Source of the DNA: Notolepis coatsorum | Lineage: Eukaryota; Chordata; Actinopteri; Aulopiformes; Paralepididae | Length of the DNA stretch: 64,000 bases | Reading direction: 5' to 3' | Assembly (NCBI GenBank): GCA_963971535.1 | Contig: OZ020589.1 | Coordinates: 90,332,683-90,396,682, forward strand | Part shown: positions 30,663-42,092 of the stretch, one piece after another | How positions within the stretch are numbered: the stretch's first letter is position 1 | Layout of the letters: every line of letters begins with the position of its first letter | Translations under genes and position numbers: made by a program | The notes under the pieces: model-generated | What the model saw: only the letters and a program-made list of their open reading frames with translations | The model's database searches: none | What the model was told of the DNA's origin: nothing

Positions 30663-32657
30663 TCATAGGGTTATAGGGTCATGGTCATCATCGATTGTGT
30701 CTGGGAGTCGGGGCAGTTCTATGAGCCTCGCCACGGGACGGGTGTAAGTGCGACCCTGGACAAGCACTTCAGCTGCTCGGACCTTGCCGTCGGCACCGGT
30801 GATCACTTTGCTTACGCGGCCGGCCGGCCACATAGCTCTGGGCAGTGATTTATCAATAATCATGACGACTGTTCCTTCTGTCAAATTGTCTCTCTCCTTT
30901 ACCCACTTCTGGCGGGTCTGTAGAGACGGTAGGTAGTGCAGTAGGAAACTGCTCCAAAACTTGTCGGCTAATACTTGGCTGTACCTCCACATTCGTCGGC
31001 CGTTCGCTTCTTCAGGCCGGTACATTGTCTGGGGTAATGCAGGATCTAGCCGCCCCATCAGGAGTGTGTTGGGGGTAACTGGGTAGATAACAGTGCTCAA
31101 TCCACAGAACACAGGCTTCTTATTCTCAGCCTCCTCCTGACTGGCTTCCCTCGGGATAGGCGTGGGCCACTCTCCTTCCGGGAGCTTTAGGAATGCTGGG
31201 CCATCACTGTAGACATTGCGACGGGTGAGGTCATCTAGGGGCATTCCCCGGGTGATGACGTCAGCTGGGTTCTGTTTTGTATCAACGTAGCGCCACTCTG
31301 TTTCTCCGGTTAACTCTTCGGTTAAGTCTTGAATCTCGGTGACTCTGACTCCCACGAAGACTTTGTACTTGCATGAGTCCGATTTGATCCAGGCGAGTAC
31401 TGTCGTGGAATCTGACCACAGGATTGTTCTAGACACCGGTATGGTGAGCTCACGTTGGATGAGCGTGGCTAGGTGCGCTCCGGCTAGGGCTGCGCAGAGC
31501 TCTAGACGTGGGATAGATTGTTGCTTGCGTGGGGCTATTCTCGAGCGGGCGAGGACAAATGCTGTGTAGATCTCTCCCCCCTTTTCTTGGGCCCGCAAGT
31601 AGGCTACTGATCCGTATGCGACCTCTGAGGCGTCACTGAAGACGTGTAAGTCCATTTTACATGTCTCTGGCCTCACCGTGGGTGGGAAGTAGCTTCGGCG
31701 CATATTAACGCCTGGGAGTGAGTGGAGCTCCATCTCCCACTCTCTCCAGGTGGATGCAAGGTGTGCGGGAATGGGGTCGTCCCAGCCCTGGTCCTTGTCC
31801 CACAATGCTCGTACAATCATTTTTGCCCTGGTGGTGTATGGTAGAATACATCCTAGCGGGTCATATTGTCGGGCGAGTGTTGTGTACACACTCCGTCTGG
31901 TGGTCGGCGCCGCCGCCGGCCTTCCCTGCTCCGTAGTCAGGGGCTTGTGTCTGTAGTGAAGCGAATCTGTTTTGAATCGCCACACCAATCCCAGGGTCAT
32001 CTCCTGGGCTTCTCCCGGGATTGTAGCCATCCAGGTCTCGCTGCTGGCTGCCTTGTCCTCGGAGGAGAGGCTGCGCAGTACTTGCGGATCGCTGCTGGCC
32101 CACTGCCTGAGATCAAAGCCGCCTTTGATCAATGAGGCGCGGAGTTTAATCAGGAGAGCCTCGGCTTCTTCCTGGGTTGAAAGGCTTTGTAGACAGTTGT
32201 CTACGTAGAAGCTGTTCTTTACGCTGTGTCGGACCTCTTCGTCCGCTGCTGGGTCCTCTGCTACATGTTTCTGTAGTGCAAATGTAGCACAGCAGGGGCT
32301 GCACGTCGTTCCGAAGGGGAGGACTTTCCATTGGTAGATGGCTGGGTGCTCATCTCCTGGCTTCTCTCTCCATAGGAACCGTAACAGGGGCTTGTCCTCC
32401 TCTACTAATCTCACCTGCAGGAACATTCCTTTAATGTCCCCGCTGATGGCCACCTTTTCCTGGCGGAAGCGGAGTAGAACGCCGAGTAGGGAGGGGCCGA
32501 GTGTGGGACCGGGCAGTAACTCTTTATTCAGATTTTGGGATCCGATCTGGTAGCTGCAGTTAAATACTATGCGGTCTTTACCGTTGTCCATCTTTAATGT
32601 CCATCTTTGTGACGTGTCCCGCTGTGATGAGCTTCTCAATCTCAGCGCGGTATACAC
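30663..32657 (-). pseudogene. pol: BEL Pol remnant: RT, RNase H, integrase C-terminal tail
   Basis: This frame differs from the gag-protease frame and starts inside a short AAAGATGGACA duplication near 32590, where about 25 family residues at the RT entry are missing. RT motifs present: GDIKGMFLQVRL, WKVLPFGTTCSP and the active site FYVDNCLQS (YVDN, as in BEL/Pao). RNase H: VFSDASEVAYGSVAYL, RLELCAALAGAHLA and LWSDSTTVLAWI. After VITRGMPLDDLTRRNVYSDG the sequence jumps to ANGRRMWRYSQVLADKFWSSF. It ends in VMIIDKSLPRAMWPAGRV...YTRPVARLIEL, the integrase C-terminal domain. The HHCC and DDE parts (several hundred residues) are absent although the frame stays open across the junction (about 31095-31200). 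RT may be enzymatically impaired. Confidence 0.85.
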
Positions 32658-35631
32658 TCTCTTGGGCGGGGTTCTTGGCTAAGCGCCGCTCCGTGTTCAG
32701 CAGGTACCGTTCTGTGGCGTCTGTCTTGGCGTGGAAAGTAGGCATTCCTTCTCGCCGCAGGAGTGGCGTGGCGTATCTCAACACGCCGTTGACCGGGACT
32801 CTCTTGGTCCCTGTCTCGAGGAGGTGAATGGCGTAAATGTCATCTTTAGAGCGAATGTCTTTCCTTCCGTTCTTAAAGGGCATTTGTTCCAAGGTCCATA
32901 ACCGCTCTACGTGTTGCAGGAGTGCGGTTTCTCCCTCTGTGACTCGGGAGTGGGGACATCTAGTGGCTGTACTTCGGTTGAGAGATTTGGCGAGCGGGCC
33001 TTGGAGAGTCCATCCCAAACGGGTCTCGACTGCTGCAGGACAGCCTCGGGGTCCGGTATGAACCCGGTCTATCGGGACAATGAGGTCTGCATGGTCGGAG
33101 CCTATCAACAGGGTCGGCATAGCATTGTCTATGAGCGGGATCGGTAACTTGCGCAGATGTGCATATTTCTCCATCAGCTTGGCGACGGGGTATGTGTACC
33201 GCGACAGTCCTATTTCTTGGCTGGTGAAAGCGTCTGTAATCTGGTACCGTCGCTCAGGCTGGCCGCTTGCTGCGATAGAGAATGAGACATTCTCGCCCTT
33301 TATCGTCTTCAAATCTCGTCTTATTGTCCGAATTGTCATTTGGGTTTCGCTTCCCCGCAGCCCTAGCTGGGCCGCAGCGGAGGCGAGCAGAAGGGTCTTC
33401 TCTGACCCGTCATCGAGGACGGCGTAAGTGTCCAGGACTTTATTCTGGTAGCTTAGTGTCACACGCACTACTTTTAGGAGTACTCGGGCTCCACTGCTGC
33501 TGGCGGGATCGATGTACATGACGCTCGCTTTGCTGCTGGATGGTGCGGGTGAAGGGCGCCGTCTGTTACTGTCGTGAAGTATGTCCAGATGGGCTCCATC
33601 GCACTTGGTGCACCTTTTCTTTAAGCGGCATTCGGCTGCCATGTGTGAGCGCGCACAGCGAAAACAGCGCTTGTTGGACTTTATCCATTGACTTGCTTCC
33701 TCCGCGTTCAGCTTGGGGAAGGAGTCACATTGCGCTAGCCAGTGTTCTTTCTCACAGTAGGGGCACACTATCTTCCACTTCTCCGTTCTGGAGGGGGTAC
33801 TGTGGCTCCTGCTGCTCGGTACTGACTCCGATTGGTGCATCACAGTCACCGATCTTCTTCCATCATTTAGTCGTCTGGTTCCTTCTCTGGAGCCAGGGGT
33901 GCTCCGTCCGAATGTATCTAGCCGTAGGCTGCTGACTTCTCTCGCCAGGAAGTCTGCTAGATCGAGGAGGTTCGGTTCGGGGCCATTCGGGTCTCGGTGG
34001 TCTCTCTGCCGCCTAAAACGCTCCTGTCGAGCGGGCGGCAGCTTCTCCAAGATCCTTTCCACATTTGAGTTGGCGTAAAGTTCATGCCTCCCCTTCTCTC
34101 TCTGCGCTCCCAACATCCCTACCAGGGACTGCACTCTGATGGACAGGTCGTCCAGTGCTCGATTGTCTATTGCTGGGGGTAAGCGGTCGATGTGTCGGAT
34201 CTCCTGGATCACGTAATCCCATATGCGCCCATACCTCTGGTCCAATGCTACCAGCGCTGCTGTGTATGGGGTGGTGGAAGTCGCGTAGGCGAGCGCTATA
34301 TTATGTGCGCGGGGTACCTTTAAGTGCTTCAGTAGGATGGCGTATTTATGGCGTTCATCCAATACATCCACCAACATGGTCTCCAGACACATGCGGAGTT
34401 CTGTATACTGGGCCCGGTTCTCTTGGGTGAAGTCGGGTACCATAGGCGTGCCAATGTATGACGCTGACTGTGGATACATCGGCGAGCGTTGGGGGAGAGG
34501 CCTCCTAGGCGAGTCTCCTCCCGCTCCTTGGTATGGGCTGGTACCGGCAGTGTACCATGGCCCGCTTGTCCAGGTGCTGTTCCTCGGTGCGGGTCGTGCG
34601 TCGTGCTCACCCGTGTATAGAGTCGGGGGTCTGTAGCGCAGCTCCGCGGGAGTATAGCCTGGGCTGTACCGGACCTCCTGGTCCGGTAGAGTACTGTGCT
34701 GTCGTCGGGCGTGGTTCTCCTCCTCTTCGTCTTCAGTTAGGTCATCCAGTGCTTGTAGTCTCTGGTTTAGCCTCTCCACAGGATATGCTGCTCCTTCCCG
34801 GTTGCTAGGTCTCGCTTGGACCGGTGGGGGGAGGTGGTCTGTGGGGGGTATAGACCTCGTCTGTTGGTCAAGTTCAGGGTTGTTTACTCGGCTAGGGGAT
34901 GCCGCCCTGGAGGTGTGTCTAGACGAGTTCCTGGAGCCTCTGGCGGAGGGAGAGGGTGTTGTCCGTCTGATCAGCTGTTCTATTAGTTGCGCTTGCTGTC
35001 TGTCGCGCTCTGCGTCCCGTAGAGCACCAGCAGCTGCTCGCTGGCTGTCTGCTCGGTCTCGGGCCACATTCTCTTCCCTCTGAATGCGTCTTATTTCTAG
35101 ACGTATATGTTCTTCTTCGCTCCGCTGCTGGATCTGCAGTCGGTCGCGTTCAGCAGCGGCGTTCAGGCTGATGAGGAAGGCCTGCTGTAGGGTCCTCTCT
35201 GCCTCGCTGGGAGAAGGCGGTTGTATAGGGGAGCCTTCCCTCGGGGTACTCCTTGCGGAGCCTTGGAGCTCTATCTCCACGGTGCTCTCCCCGTCTTCTT
35301 CCGTGCCGAGTTCTCTCTCGGTAGCGTTGTATTCCTCCCGGGACTCATCGGGGACTACTTCTTCAGTACTGGCGGGGTGTGAAGTCATGTCTGGTTCCCA
35401 CTGGTCCCCACCGTGAACTTGGTCAGTTACATTAGAACCCGTAGGGGCCTCTATGGTCGGGGTAGTCTGGGCGTTGGGGTTAGACATACTTTTACTTTCT
35501 AGTTTTACCGCGTTTACTGTTAGTAGAAGACTAGGTTGTTGACTGACAGCGTAAGCCTCTAAGTACTGAGGGAGCCGTCGTTCGCGCTGCGGGCGTTGGT
35601 TAGGAGGATCGTTTCGTGGAGTGTTCATCAT
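32578..35631 (-). CDS. gag: BEL Gag-protease polyprotein fragment
   Basis: Starts at tandem ATGs (35631/35628; MMNTPRND) and stays open for about 1017 codons. The N-terminal half is acidic and Pro-rich, then strongly coiled coil (EEEHIRLEIRRIQREENVAR). A BEL capsid-like region follows (AQYTELRMCLETMLVDVLD, YAILLKHLKVPRAHNIALAY). Two zinc knuckles lie near residue 650 (CFRCARSHMAAEC, CTKCDGAHLDILH). The BEL-type protease lies near 735, with VLDDGSEKTLLLASAAAQLGL and DLIVPIDRVHTGPRGCPAAVETRLGWTLQGP. The end (YRAEIEKLITAGHVTKMD) is the linker into RT, where the frame breaks. It would make virus-like particle proteins but no functional pol fusion. Confidence 0.85.
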   Translation of the reverse strand: MMNTPRNDPPNQRPQRERRLPQYLEAYAVSQQPSLLLTVNAVKLESKSMSNPNAQTTPTIEAPTGSNVTDQVHGGDQWEPDMTSHPASTEEVVPDESREEYNATERELGTEEDGESTVEIELQGSARSTPREGSPIQPPSPSEAERTLQQAFLISLNAAAERDRLQIQQRSEEEHIRLEIRRIQREENVARDRADSQRAAAGALRDAERDRQQAQLIEQLIRRTTPSPSARGSRNSSRHTSRAASPSRVNNPELDQQTRSIPPTDHLPPPVQARPSNREGAAYPVERLNQRLQALDDLTEDEEEENHARRQHSTLPDQEVRYSPGYTPAELRYRPPTLYTGEHDARPAPRNSTWTSGPWYTAGTSPYQGAGGDSPRRPLPQRSPMYPQSASYIGTPMVPDFTQENRAQYTELRMCLETMLVDVLDERHKYAILLKHLKVPRAHNIALAYATSTTPYTAALVALDQRYGRIWDYVIQEIRHIDRLPPAIDNRALDDLSIRVQSLVGMLGAQREKGRHELYANSNVERILEKLPPARQERFRRQRDHRDPNGPEPNLLDLADFLAREVSSLRLDTFGRSTPGSREGTRRLNDGRRSVTVMHQSESVPSSRSHSTPSRTEKWKIVCPYCEKEHWLAQCDSFPKLNAEEASQWIKSNKRCFRCARSHMAAECRLKKRCTKCDGAHLDILHDSNRRRPSPAPSSSKASVMYIDPASSSGARVLLKVVRVTLSYQNKVLDTYAVLDDGSEKTLLLASAAAQLGLRGSETQMTIRTIRRDLKTIKGENVSFSIAASGQPERRYQITDAFTSQEIGLSRYTYPVAKLMEKYAHLRKLPIPLIDNAMPTLLIGSDHADLIVPIDRVHTGPRGCPAAVETRLGWTLQGPLAKSLNRSTATRCPHSRVTEGETALLQHVERLWTLEQMPFKNGRKDIRSKDDIYAIHLLETGTKRVPVNGVLRYATPLLRREGMPTFHAKTDATERYLLNTERRLAKNPAQESVYRAEIEKLITAGHVTKMDIKDGQR

Positions 35632-35680
35632 AGGCCATTTCAATATTAATAACACTATATTAATATTACACTAATTACCC

Positions 35681-35697
35681 TCCGGCTCGAAGGACCA
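35681..35697 (-). promoter_or_regulatory. BEL element 2 primer-binding site, tRNA-Tyr type
   Basis: On the coding strand TGGTCCTTCGAGCCGGA lies two bases after the 5' LTR. It is a perfect complement to the 3' end of vertebrate tRNA-Tyr (TCCGGCTCGAAGGA plus CCA). Confidence 0.85.
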
Positions 35698-35699
35698 AT

Positions 35700-37134
35700 T
35701 GTAACTGAGGGGTACAATTCCCTGACTGTATTACTAGATATGATACTTACTACCACTACCTTTGTACTTAATATTCGGCCACCCAGTACTCGGCATAAAT
35801 ATATTATGATGAACACTGTCACGTAGATGAAACGGATCCAACACAAATGTACGAATTAGAAATAGGTCTTTATTTCTACACAGCGATGGTGTGTAGAGCA
35901 AGCACTTAATCAAATCAATCACATTTATGAATGGGAATTAGTATGCACTTTTATGGCAAGAGTATTCGTCGGTATATCAATAGAGAATGTCCAATCTCTG
36001 AAGGCGCAGGTGGTACATATACGACCTGGAATAGTTAAGGAATAACAGCAATGATACTTTAATGATTATAGACTGGATACACTAGGGGGGGTTAATCCGG
36101 TCGCTTGTAAGCCGACAGGAGTAGGAAGGGGGGGGGGGGTAGAGTCCGGCTGCCTCATCCGGCCAAGGGTATCCCAGGTGAACCCACTGTAGTGCCGTTC
36201 AATGCGCCGGCGATCCTTGGACCACAGATGAAAGCAGGTGGACTCTTTGTGGGCCGGCGTCCTCCGGTCCACGGAGGAGAGACGTGAAGCGACCTCGTCT
36301 TGCAGAGCGTCTCCTCACCTTGCGTCCTCTCCAGGGGGGGGGGTTCCAACACACGGCAGTGTCGGGGGTCTTTATCCATGGAATAATCAACGTATACAAA
36401 GCATAATCCGTGCCTGGGAAGGCGGGCTGTCGTCGGTAGAATAATCCGGTATACAGGTCCACTCGCTCGTCGGCTCTGGGGCTCCTCGGGTGCAATCTCA
36501 CATGGGGTCGATCATCCTGGATAAGCAGCCAGTTCTCTGCCCGAAACGATGGGGTACTGACTACGGTAGTATTCTCACCGCACGAAGCACTATATATTAA
36601 CAGACTATTATTAGCTTAATAGACTACGTCCAACTCGACGATATAGTGCCAAATATGACTATTCAAATATTAATATACACGATGTCTCAATACCGATGGT
36701 AGGCCGAACTTGGCCTTACTCCCACACGTGGCGTCGCGGGGAGGCTTTACGTCTGTCACTCTATTGGAGGGTAAGAAACTGGACTGAAAAGGAAGTCCTA
36801 CTTTAGTAGCGCAGTATATATACGCACTATGAACAAATAGTCCCATTAGTGGTGCGGTAGCCAGATTCCTACGCGGAACTAGGACTTGTTCGTACATGTT
36901 GAGCGGTACGTTTGAACTGGGTCTGGGGGGTATGGCAGCCTGGCACCAAGGTCTCGACCAATAGTAGAATGGAGACTATTATGGGATGTTCAGTAGGCTA
37001 GAATGGATATTCAATGCATATTGTACAAGGAATATACAAGGGATATCAGGGAATATTAGAGAATATACAAATACAATTAAATATATATATATAAATAAAT
37101 ATATATATTCGGTTTAATCTGGCCCTTCACAACA
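35700..37134 (-). repeat. BEL element 2 LTR (5' relative to coding strand)
   Basis: 1435 bp, TG...CA, followed by the target duplication AATAC. Related to, but clearly diverged from, the LTR at 62733-64000. Confidence 0.92.
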
Positions 37135-38020
37135 AATACATTAAAAACTGACATGGAAATTAAAAAAAGACTTACGAAAAAAAATACTATACATTGTGCA
37201 TATATATCCCTGATGCACATACTTTACATGTAGACCGATCTACCTGCGAGCAGGTATGTGCTGCATCTTCTATCGGGAAGCCATCCTTCTCCATATTGCA
37301 TGTGAGAGAATGCGTCTCAGATATATGTAGGTGTGCATGAGAGCATGCATGCATGTGTGTCTCAGATATATGTACGTGGGTACGTGTATCACGTAAGTAT
37401 GTGTGCATGCCTCATACGTGTGTGTGTGTGCATCTTTCTGGTGTGTGACTGTACTCCTACCTCTTGTGTGTGTCTCGTATCCATGTGTGCCTCTGCCCCC
37501 TATGTGAGTTTGTATCTCAGGTATGTATATGTATGTGCGTCTCAGCTACGTATGTGTGTGTCCCCTATGTATGTGTATATCCCCCATATGTGTAAGTGAG
37601 AGCCTATGCTTCAACTATGTGTATATGTACGTGTGTGTATGCCTATTTCCTATAAATGAGTATGTGCATGTATGTGTGCCCCTGGCATGTATATCTCAGC
37701 CTTGTGCATATGAGTGTGTGTAAATCTATTATGTACACATACGAATATGTGTATCCTAGATACGTGTATGCGGCTAAACATGCGCATATGAGAGTGTGAT
37801 AGAGACGTGGCCATTCCATAGATACACCATCCGGACATAAAATCTATGCATACATACATAATACAATATAAAGTACAAGTACCATCAGATCAGATCCCCT
37901 TTTTCACATTCATCCTTGATACCATTGTAATCCCACCTTAATCATTTGTCCCCAGACCGTTCAGTCAGGTGTAGAAAACTGTCCCATACCTCAGCGAAGA
38001 TATCCTCTCTCCCTGCGACT
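37135..38020 (-). other. L1 3' UTR-like, TG-rich degenerate repeats
   Basis: Many diverged units such as TCTCAGATATATGTA(C/G)GTG and GTATGTGTG occur between 37310 and 37760. They lie downstream of the L1 ORF2 stop on the minus strand. The small open frames here are low-complexity artefacts. Confidence 0.5.
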
Positions 38021-41000
38021 CTATGTCACCCTTTCATATGATGCTGTCCGGAACATTAGTTCCATCCATTCTTTAAAAGTAATATCAACGGGTGATTTCC
38101 AATGTCGTAATGCAATTCTACATCCTGATATCATGGCCATTCTATACCACATTCCCCGGTATTTAGGCAGTTTAATCCCTTTCGGTACTATACCCAAAAC
38201 ACATGCCATTGGGGAGTTATTTATCTTCACATTCAGAACCTTACTTAGGAATATCACAATTTGATCCCACATTTTACGGACCTTCTCACATTCGTATAGC
38301 ATATGTAGTAAAGTGCCTGTCTCCTTCTCACATCTCCAGCAGATGTCACTGTCCCTTAATTTTAGTCTGGCCAGTTTACTAGGCGTCCAATAGCTTCTGT
38401 TCAACACTTTGTAAAAGATAAGTTGTGATTGTGCCTCCCGAGAGAATTTACCCCATTTGGACACCAGCTTCTCCCACATTTCCTCAGTAATATCCTCACG
38501 TACATCGTTCTCCCAGCTCAGCCTCAGACCCGCCAACTTGGGTGCATTGTATTCTCTTATAACATCATAGAATCTTGACGCACCGCCTTTCCTACGCCAT
38601 CCTTTATCAAATATTTCTTGAATTGCAGTAATCGGGCCACACTTTGGCCCTCCCATTGATGACGATATACAATGTCTAATCTGTAGGAATTTATAGAAGT
38701 TTTTATTATCTATACCAAAGTCCTCTTTAATATCCTCAAAAGGTAAAACCCCATCTTCCCCGGCTATATCACCTAGTACATGTATCCCCCTTTTAATCCA
38801 GTCGTCCCATATGACTGATTTCTTACCAATCTTTAATTTTTTATTATACCATATAGAGGCTCTTGTAGTTAGATATGGGCTATCACCAGTCAGCCTGTGC
38901 GACTGATTCCAAGTTTCCCTGACAAATGTCATTAGAGGGTTCTTAAAAGGTATAGGTCTGTCTGATTGTGTCAGGAAGGATTCCAGAGATGAGGGATATA
39001 ACATTTCCTCCTCCATCTTGACCCAAGCAGGTGCCTCCTCAGTCGAGTGATTCAATTTGGAGAGCGAGAACGCATAGTGATACCAGTCTAGTTTAGGCAG
39101 GGATAAGCCGCCATTTTCCTTTGCTGAATACATTTTGGCCCGTCCAAATAGCGGCCTTTTTAAGATAAGATAAGATATTCCTTTATTTCCCCCCCACAGA
39201 TATACATTAATGACTTTGTCATATTGTTTGAGTAACTGGGTCGGGAGCATATATAGGATATAATTTAATTTGGGAGCCAATATCATTTTTACTAAGTACT
39301 TTTTTTTACATTTTTACTATCTTCCCCAGGAGGGACATATTCATCTTGGCCCAATTCTGGGTCAGAGCACTAATGTGTTCGATTATAGGGGCAATATTGG
39401 CTTGCACTATCTCTTTCAGACCTGGGATCAGCTTTATTCCTAGGTATATCAACCCTGACGGCATCCATCTGTACTGCCAGCCCCTCCTGATAGCAGGGGG
39501 ACAACATTTAGAGAGAGGCATTGTGACTTCTCCAGTTGATTGTGTATCCAGATATTTCGGAGAAGGACTCGATAATAGTTCCAATGACCCCAGCTGCTGT
39601 TTGGGGATTGCTGGATAACAATAAGATATCGTCCGCATATAAAAATAATTTATGTTCCACCTGCCCCGCTATTACCCCTTTGATGTCTTGATTAGTCCTT
39701 AGTGCGATAGCAAGTGGTTCGAGGAAGAGCGCAAACATTTGGGGAGAAAGCGGAGAACCTTGCCTCGTCCCTCGCCCTAGATTAAAGGGCGAGGATACGA
39801 TCCCGTTGGTCAAGACTGAGGCCATCATATTTGTGTATAACAACTTTACCCACCCAGTAAACGATGGTCCGAACCCGAAGCGCTCTAGCGTGTGAAATAA
39901 GAATGCAAATTCCACCTTATCAAAGGCCTTTTCGGCGTCCAATGAGAAGGCCACTGTAGGTTCTGTATCATCCCTAACCTTCCACATTATGTGTAGGAGT
40001 CTGCGGATATTATCAGCTGAGTTTCTCCCCTTCACAAAACCCACTTGATCTGAGTGCACCAAAGTTGGTAGTACATCTTCTATTCTATTCGCTAGTATCT
40101 TTGCCAATACTTTTTCTTCCAAATTGCTCAGGGATATAGGCCTATAGTTTCCACAGTATTGAGGGTCTTTGCCCTTTTTCTGTAGTAACGTAATAGTGGC
40201 CGATCTCAAGCTAGTGGGCAATCCCCCTTTTAACAGTGAATCTTGATATACTTTCAATAGTCTCGGAGCGATTATATCACTGAATTGTTTGTAGAAATCG
40301 GGAGTAAACCCATCGTCTCCTGGTGCTTTACCCAATTTAAGGCTGTTGATTGCCGCGTGTATTTCCTCTATCGAGAATTTTGTCGAAGAACGCGTCCAGT
40401 TTTACCTGATCCACCGCCGTCTGTGGGGTATATAAATCCTGGTAAAAGCACCTGAAAACATTATTAATTTCCTTTTTGTCTGTAATAATTTTGTCATCCT
40501 TATTACGAATTGAGGATATAATATTTTTATTTTGCATTTGTTTAACCCGATTCGCTAGTATTTTACCCGCTCTCTCCCCTTGTTCATAGTACTTTGGTTG
40601 GTCCTAAATAACGCATATTCGGCCTTCTTTTGATATATGTTGTTCAATTCATATTTGGATTTGTTCAGGTTTCTCCACGTTTCTGGGTCTGGTCTCTGAC
40701 TGTGCTGTTTCGAGAGTGTTTTAATTTCCTCGTCCAATGCTGTCATTTTTTGTTTCTCTGCCCTTTTTAGTATTGCACTGTATTGTATGAGTCGCCCTCT
40801 CATGTAAGCTTTACATGTGTCCCACATTATGCCACTATCATCTATTGACCCTTCATTAAGTTCCCAGAATTCCTTAAATATAGTTCTAATGTATGCACAC
40901 GACCCTTCATCATTTAACATCAGGTTATTGAATCGCCATCTCAGAGATCGTTGCCCTTCCTCCATGGATGTGATCACTAAATCAACCGGAGCATGGTCAG

Positions 41001-41624
41001 ATATTACAATGCTCCCTATCCCAGTATCTGCTATTTGTTCTACCAGTGCGCTAGAGATCAGGAAATAGTCTATTCTAGAGTATGAGGAATGCGGGTGAGA
41101 GTAAAACGTGTAGTCTCTTTCCTGTGGGTTCATAACCCTCCAAATATCCACTAGACCCAATTCCTCTACCAGTACACCAACCGCCAGTCTCCTTGCGTTG
41201 TCAGCGGTCCTGGGTTGATATGATTTGTCCAGCAAGGTGTTTCCAACCAGGTTGAAGTCCCCCCCTATGATTACGTTGCTATTCCCTATTTTCCTGATCA
41301 CCTCACATACTTCATGGAAAAAGTCTGAGGACGACCCGTTGGGCGCATATATTTATTAGCTAAGGTAGTCCTCTGCCCCTCCAAATCAGCATCCAGTATA
41401 ACCCATCTTCCCTCATCATGTGAGAAACTATTGTGCACCTTAACGTCTATGTTTTTTCTCACCAATATTGCCACCCCCCTCTTCCTAGAAGAGAACGTAC
41501 TATAGAATATTTGTCCCACCCAATCCCTCTTAAGCTTGGCCGACTCCTCCTCATTCAGGTGCGATTCCTGAATTAGTGCAATATCCGTCATCGTCGCCAT
41601 CTTTTCCTCCCGTTGCGTCGCCAT
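38021..41624 (-). pseudogene. L1-like ORF2, at least five frame breaks
   Basis: Pieces in consecutive frames, read 5' to 3' on the minus strand, follow ORF2 order. Endonuclease: 41624-41298 (IALIQESHLNEEE) and 41301-40555 (VIIGGDFNLVGN, YSRIDYFLIS, VISDHAPV). Linker: 40537-40337. Reverse transcriptase: 40335-39508 (NYRPISLSN, SDQVGFVKGRNSADNIRRL, SLDAEKAFDKVE, TRQGSPLSPQMFALFLEPLA, YADDILLLS). Then 39638-39306, and the C-terminal region 39286-38021 (YWTPSKLARLKL, CWRCEKETGTLLHMLYEC). The frame changes at each junction. Catalytic motifs survive but the protein cannot be made, so this is an old copy compared with the intact ORF2 at 7799. Confidence 0.85.
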
Positions 41625-41815
41625 TCTCTGCCATTCCGTCGTCCTTTTCAGTTGTAATCGTGTTCGCCCTACGTCTTGTGATAGCCCCTTCTTTCATCCC
41701 TATTAAATATATACCCTGGTGTTGTTAATAAATGTTTTCCGGGGCTATATAATTTTGCTGTCGGGGAGCTCGCGAGTTAGGCTGCCATGTTCTTCCGCGG
41801 TCAAACCGGAAGTCC
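41625..41815 (-). other. L1 5' leader with a possible ORF1 start
   Basis: The 5' edge begins GGACTTCCGGTTTGACC on the minus strand. An ATG at 41697 opens a short basic frame (MKEGAITRRRAN) resembling an L1 ORF1 N-terminus. It runs out of frame before the endonuclease, consistent with an internal deletion that removed most of ORF1. Low certainty. Confidence 0.35.
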
Positions 41816-42084
41816 TAATGTAGACCTTTTTAATAATAATTGTAAGGGTCCACCTGTTCTAGGACCCTCCCCTCCTGTCTGTACTCCTCAACTGCCCCCA
41901 CCTTTGCACATACTCTTCCATGGACTTCCTCCACACATGAACAGTTGTGTCAAGTTCTTAGACAGTGCTCTACTGCCATCAGGTGGCCTACTTCAGTTTG
42001 TGCATCTCTGTTTTTCTGTAGTCTTTGATCTCCTGAATATCATGACTAATCTGCTATCTGTTTTCTGTGTTGTAATTATGATCT
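41816..42084. other. Non-coding flank
   Basis: Begins with the right copy of the L1 target duplication. No gene recognised. Confidence 0.4.
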
Positions 42085-42092
42085 GTCTAGTG

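Larger units (their letters stand above)
29118..37134 (-). mobile_element. BEL/Pao LTR retrotransposon lacking the integrase core
   Basis: LTRs at 29118-30554 and 35700-37134 (1437 and 1435 bp) start TG and end CA. They are flanked by AATAC at 29113-29117 and 37135-37139. A primer site follows the 5' LTR and a purine tract precedes the 3' LTR. The coding strand carries gag, zinc knuckles, BEL-type protease, part of RT, RNase H and the integrase C-terminal tail. Integrase zinc-binding and catalytic domains are deleted and the RT start is damaged. The LTRs differ at only a few positions, so this defective copy moved recently. Confidence 0.9.
28969..41815 (-). mobile_element. Old L1-like LINE, split by a nested BEL element
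   Basis: A T-run (28970-28987) is the minus-strand poly(A) tail. TAATGTAGAC occurs just outside it (28959-28968) and again at 41816-41825, just outside the 5' edge. I read these as a 10-bp target duplication that brackets both the LINE and the BEL element nested in its 3' region (29118-37134). ORF2 lies at 38021-41624 in pieces. Only about 190 bp separate the 5' end from the endonuclease, so most of ORF1 is missing. 37135-38020 is TG-rich 3' UTR-like sequence. Confidence 0.65.

Noticed and set aside
37187..37860. Several Met/Cys/Tyr/Val-rich small proteins
   Set aside because: All are frames through degenerate TG-rich repeats in an L1 3' UTR.
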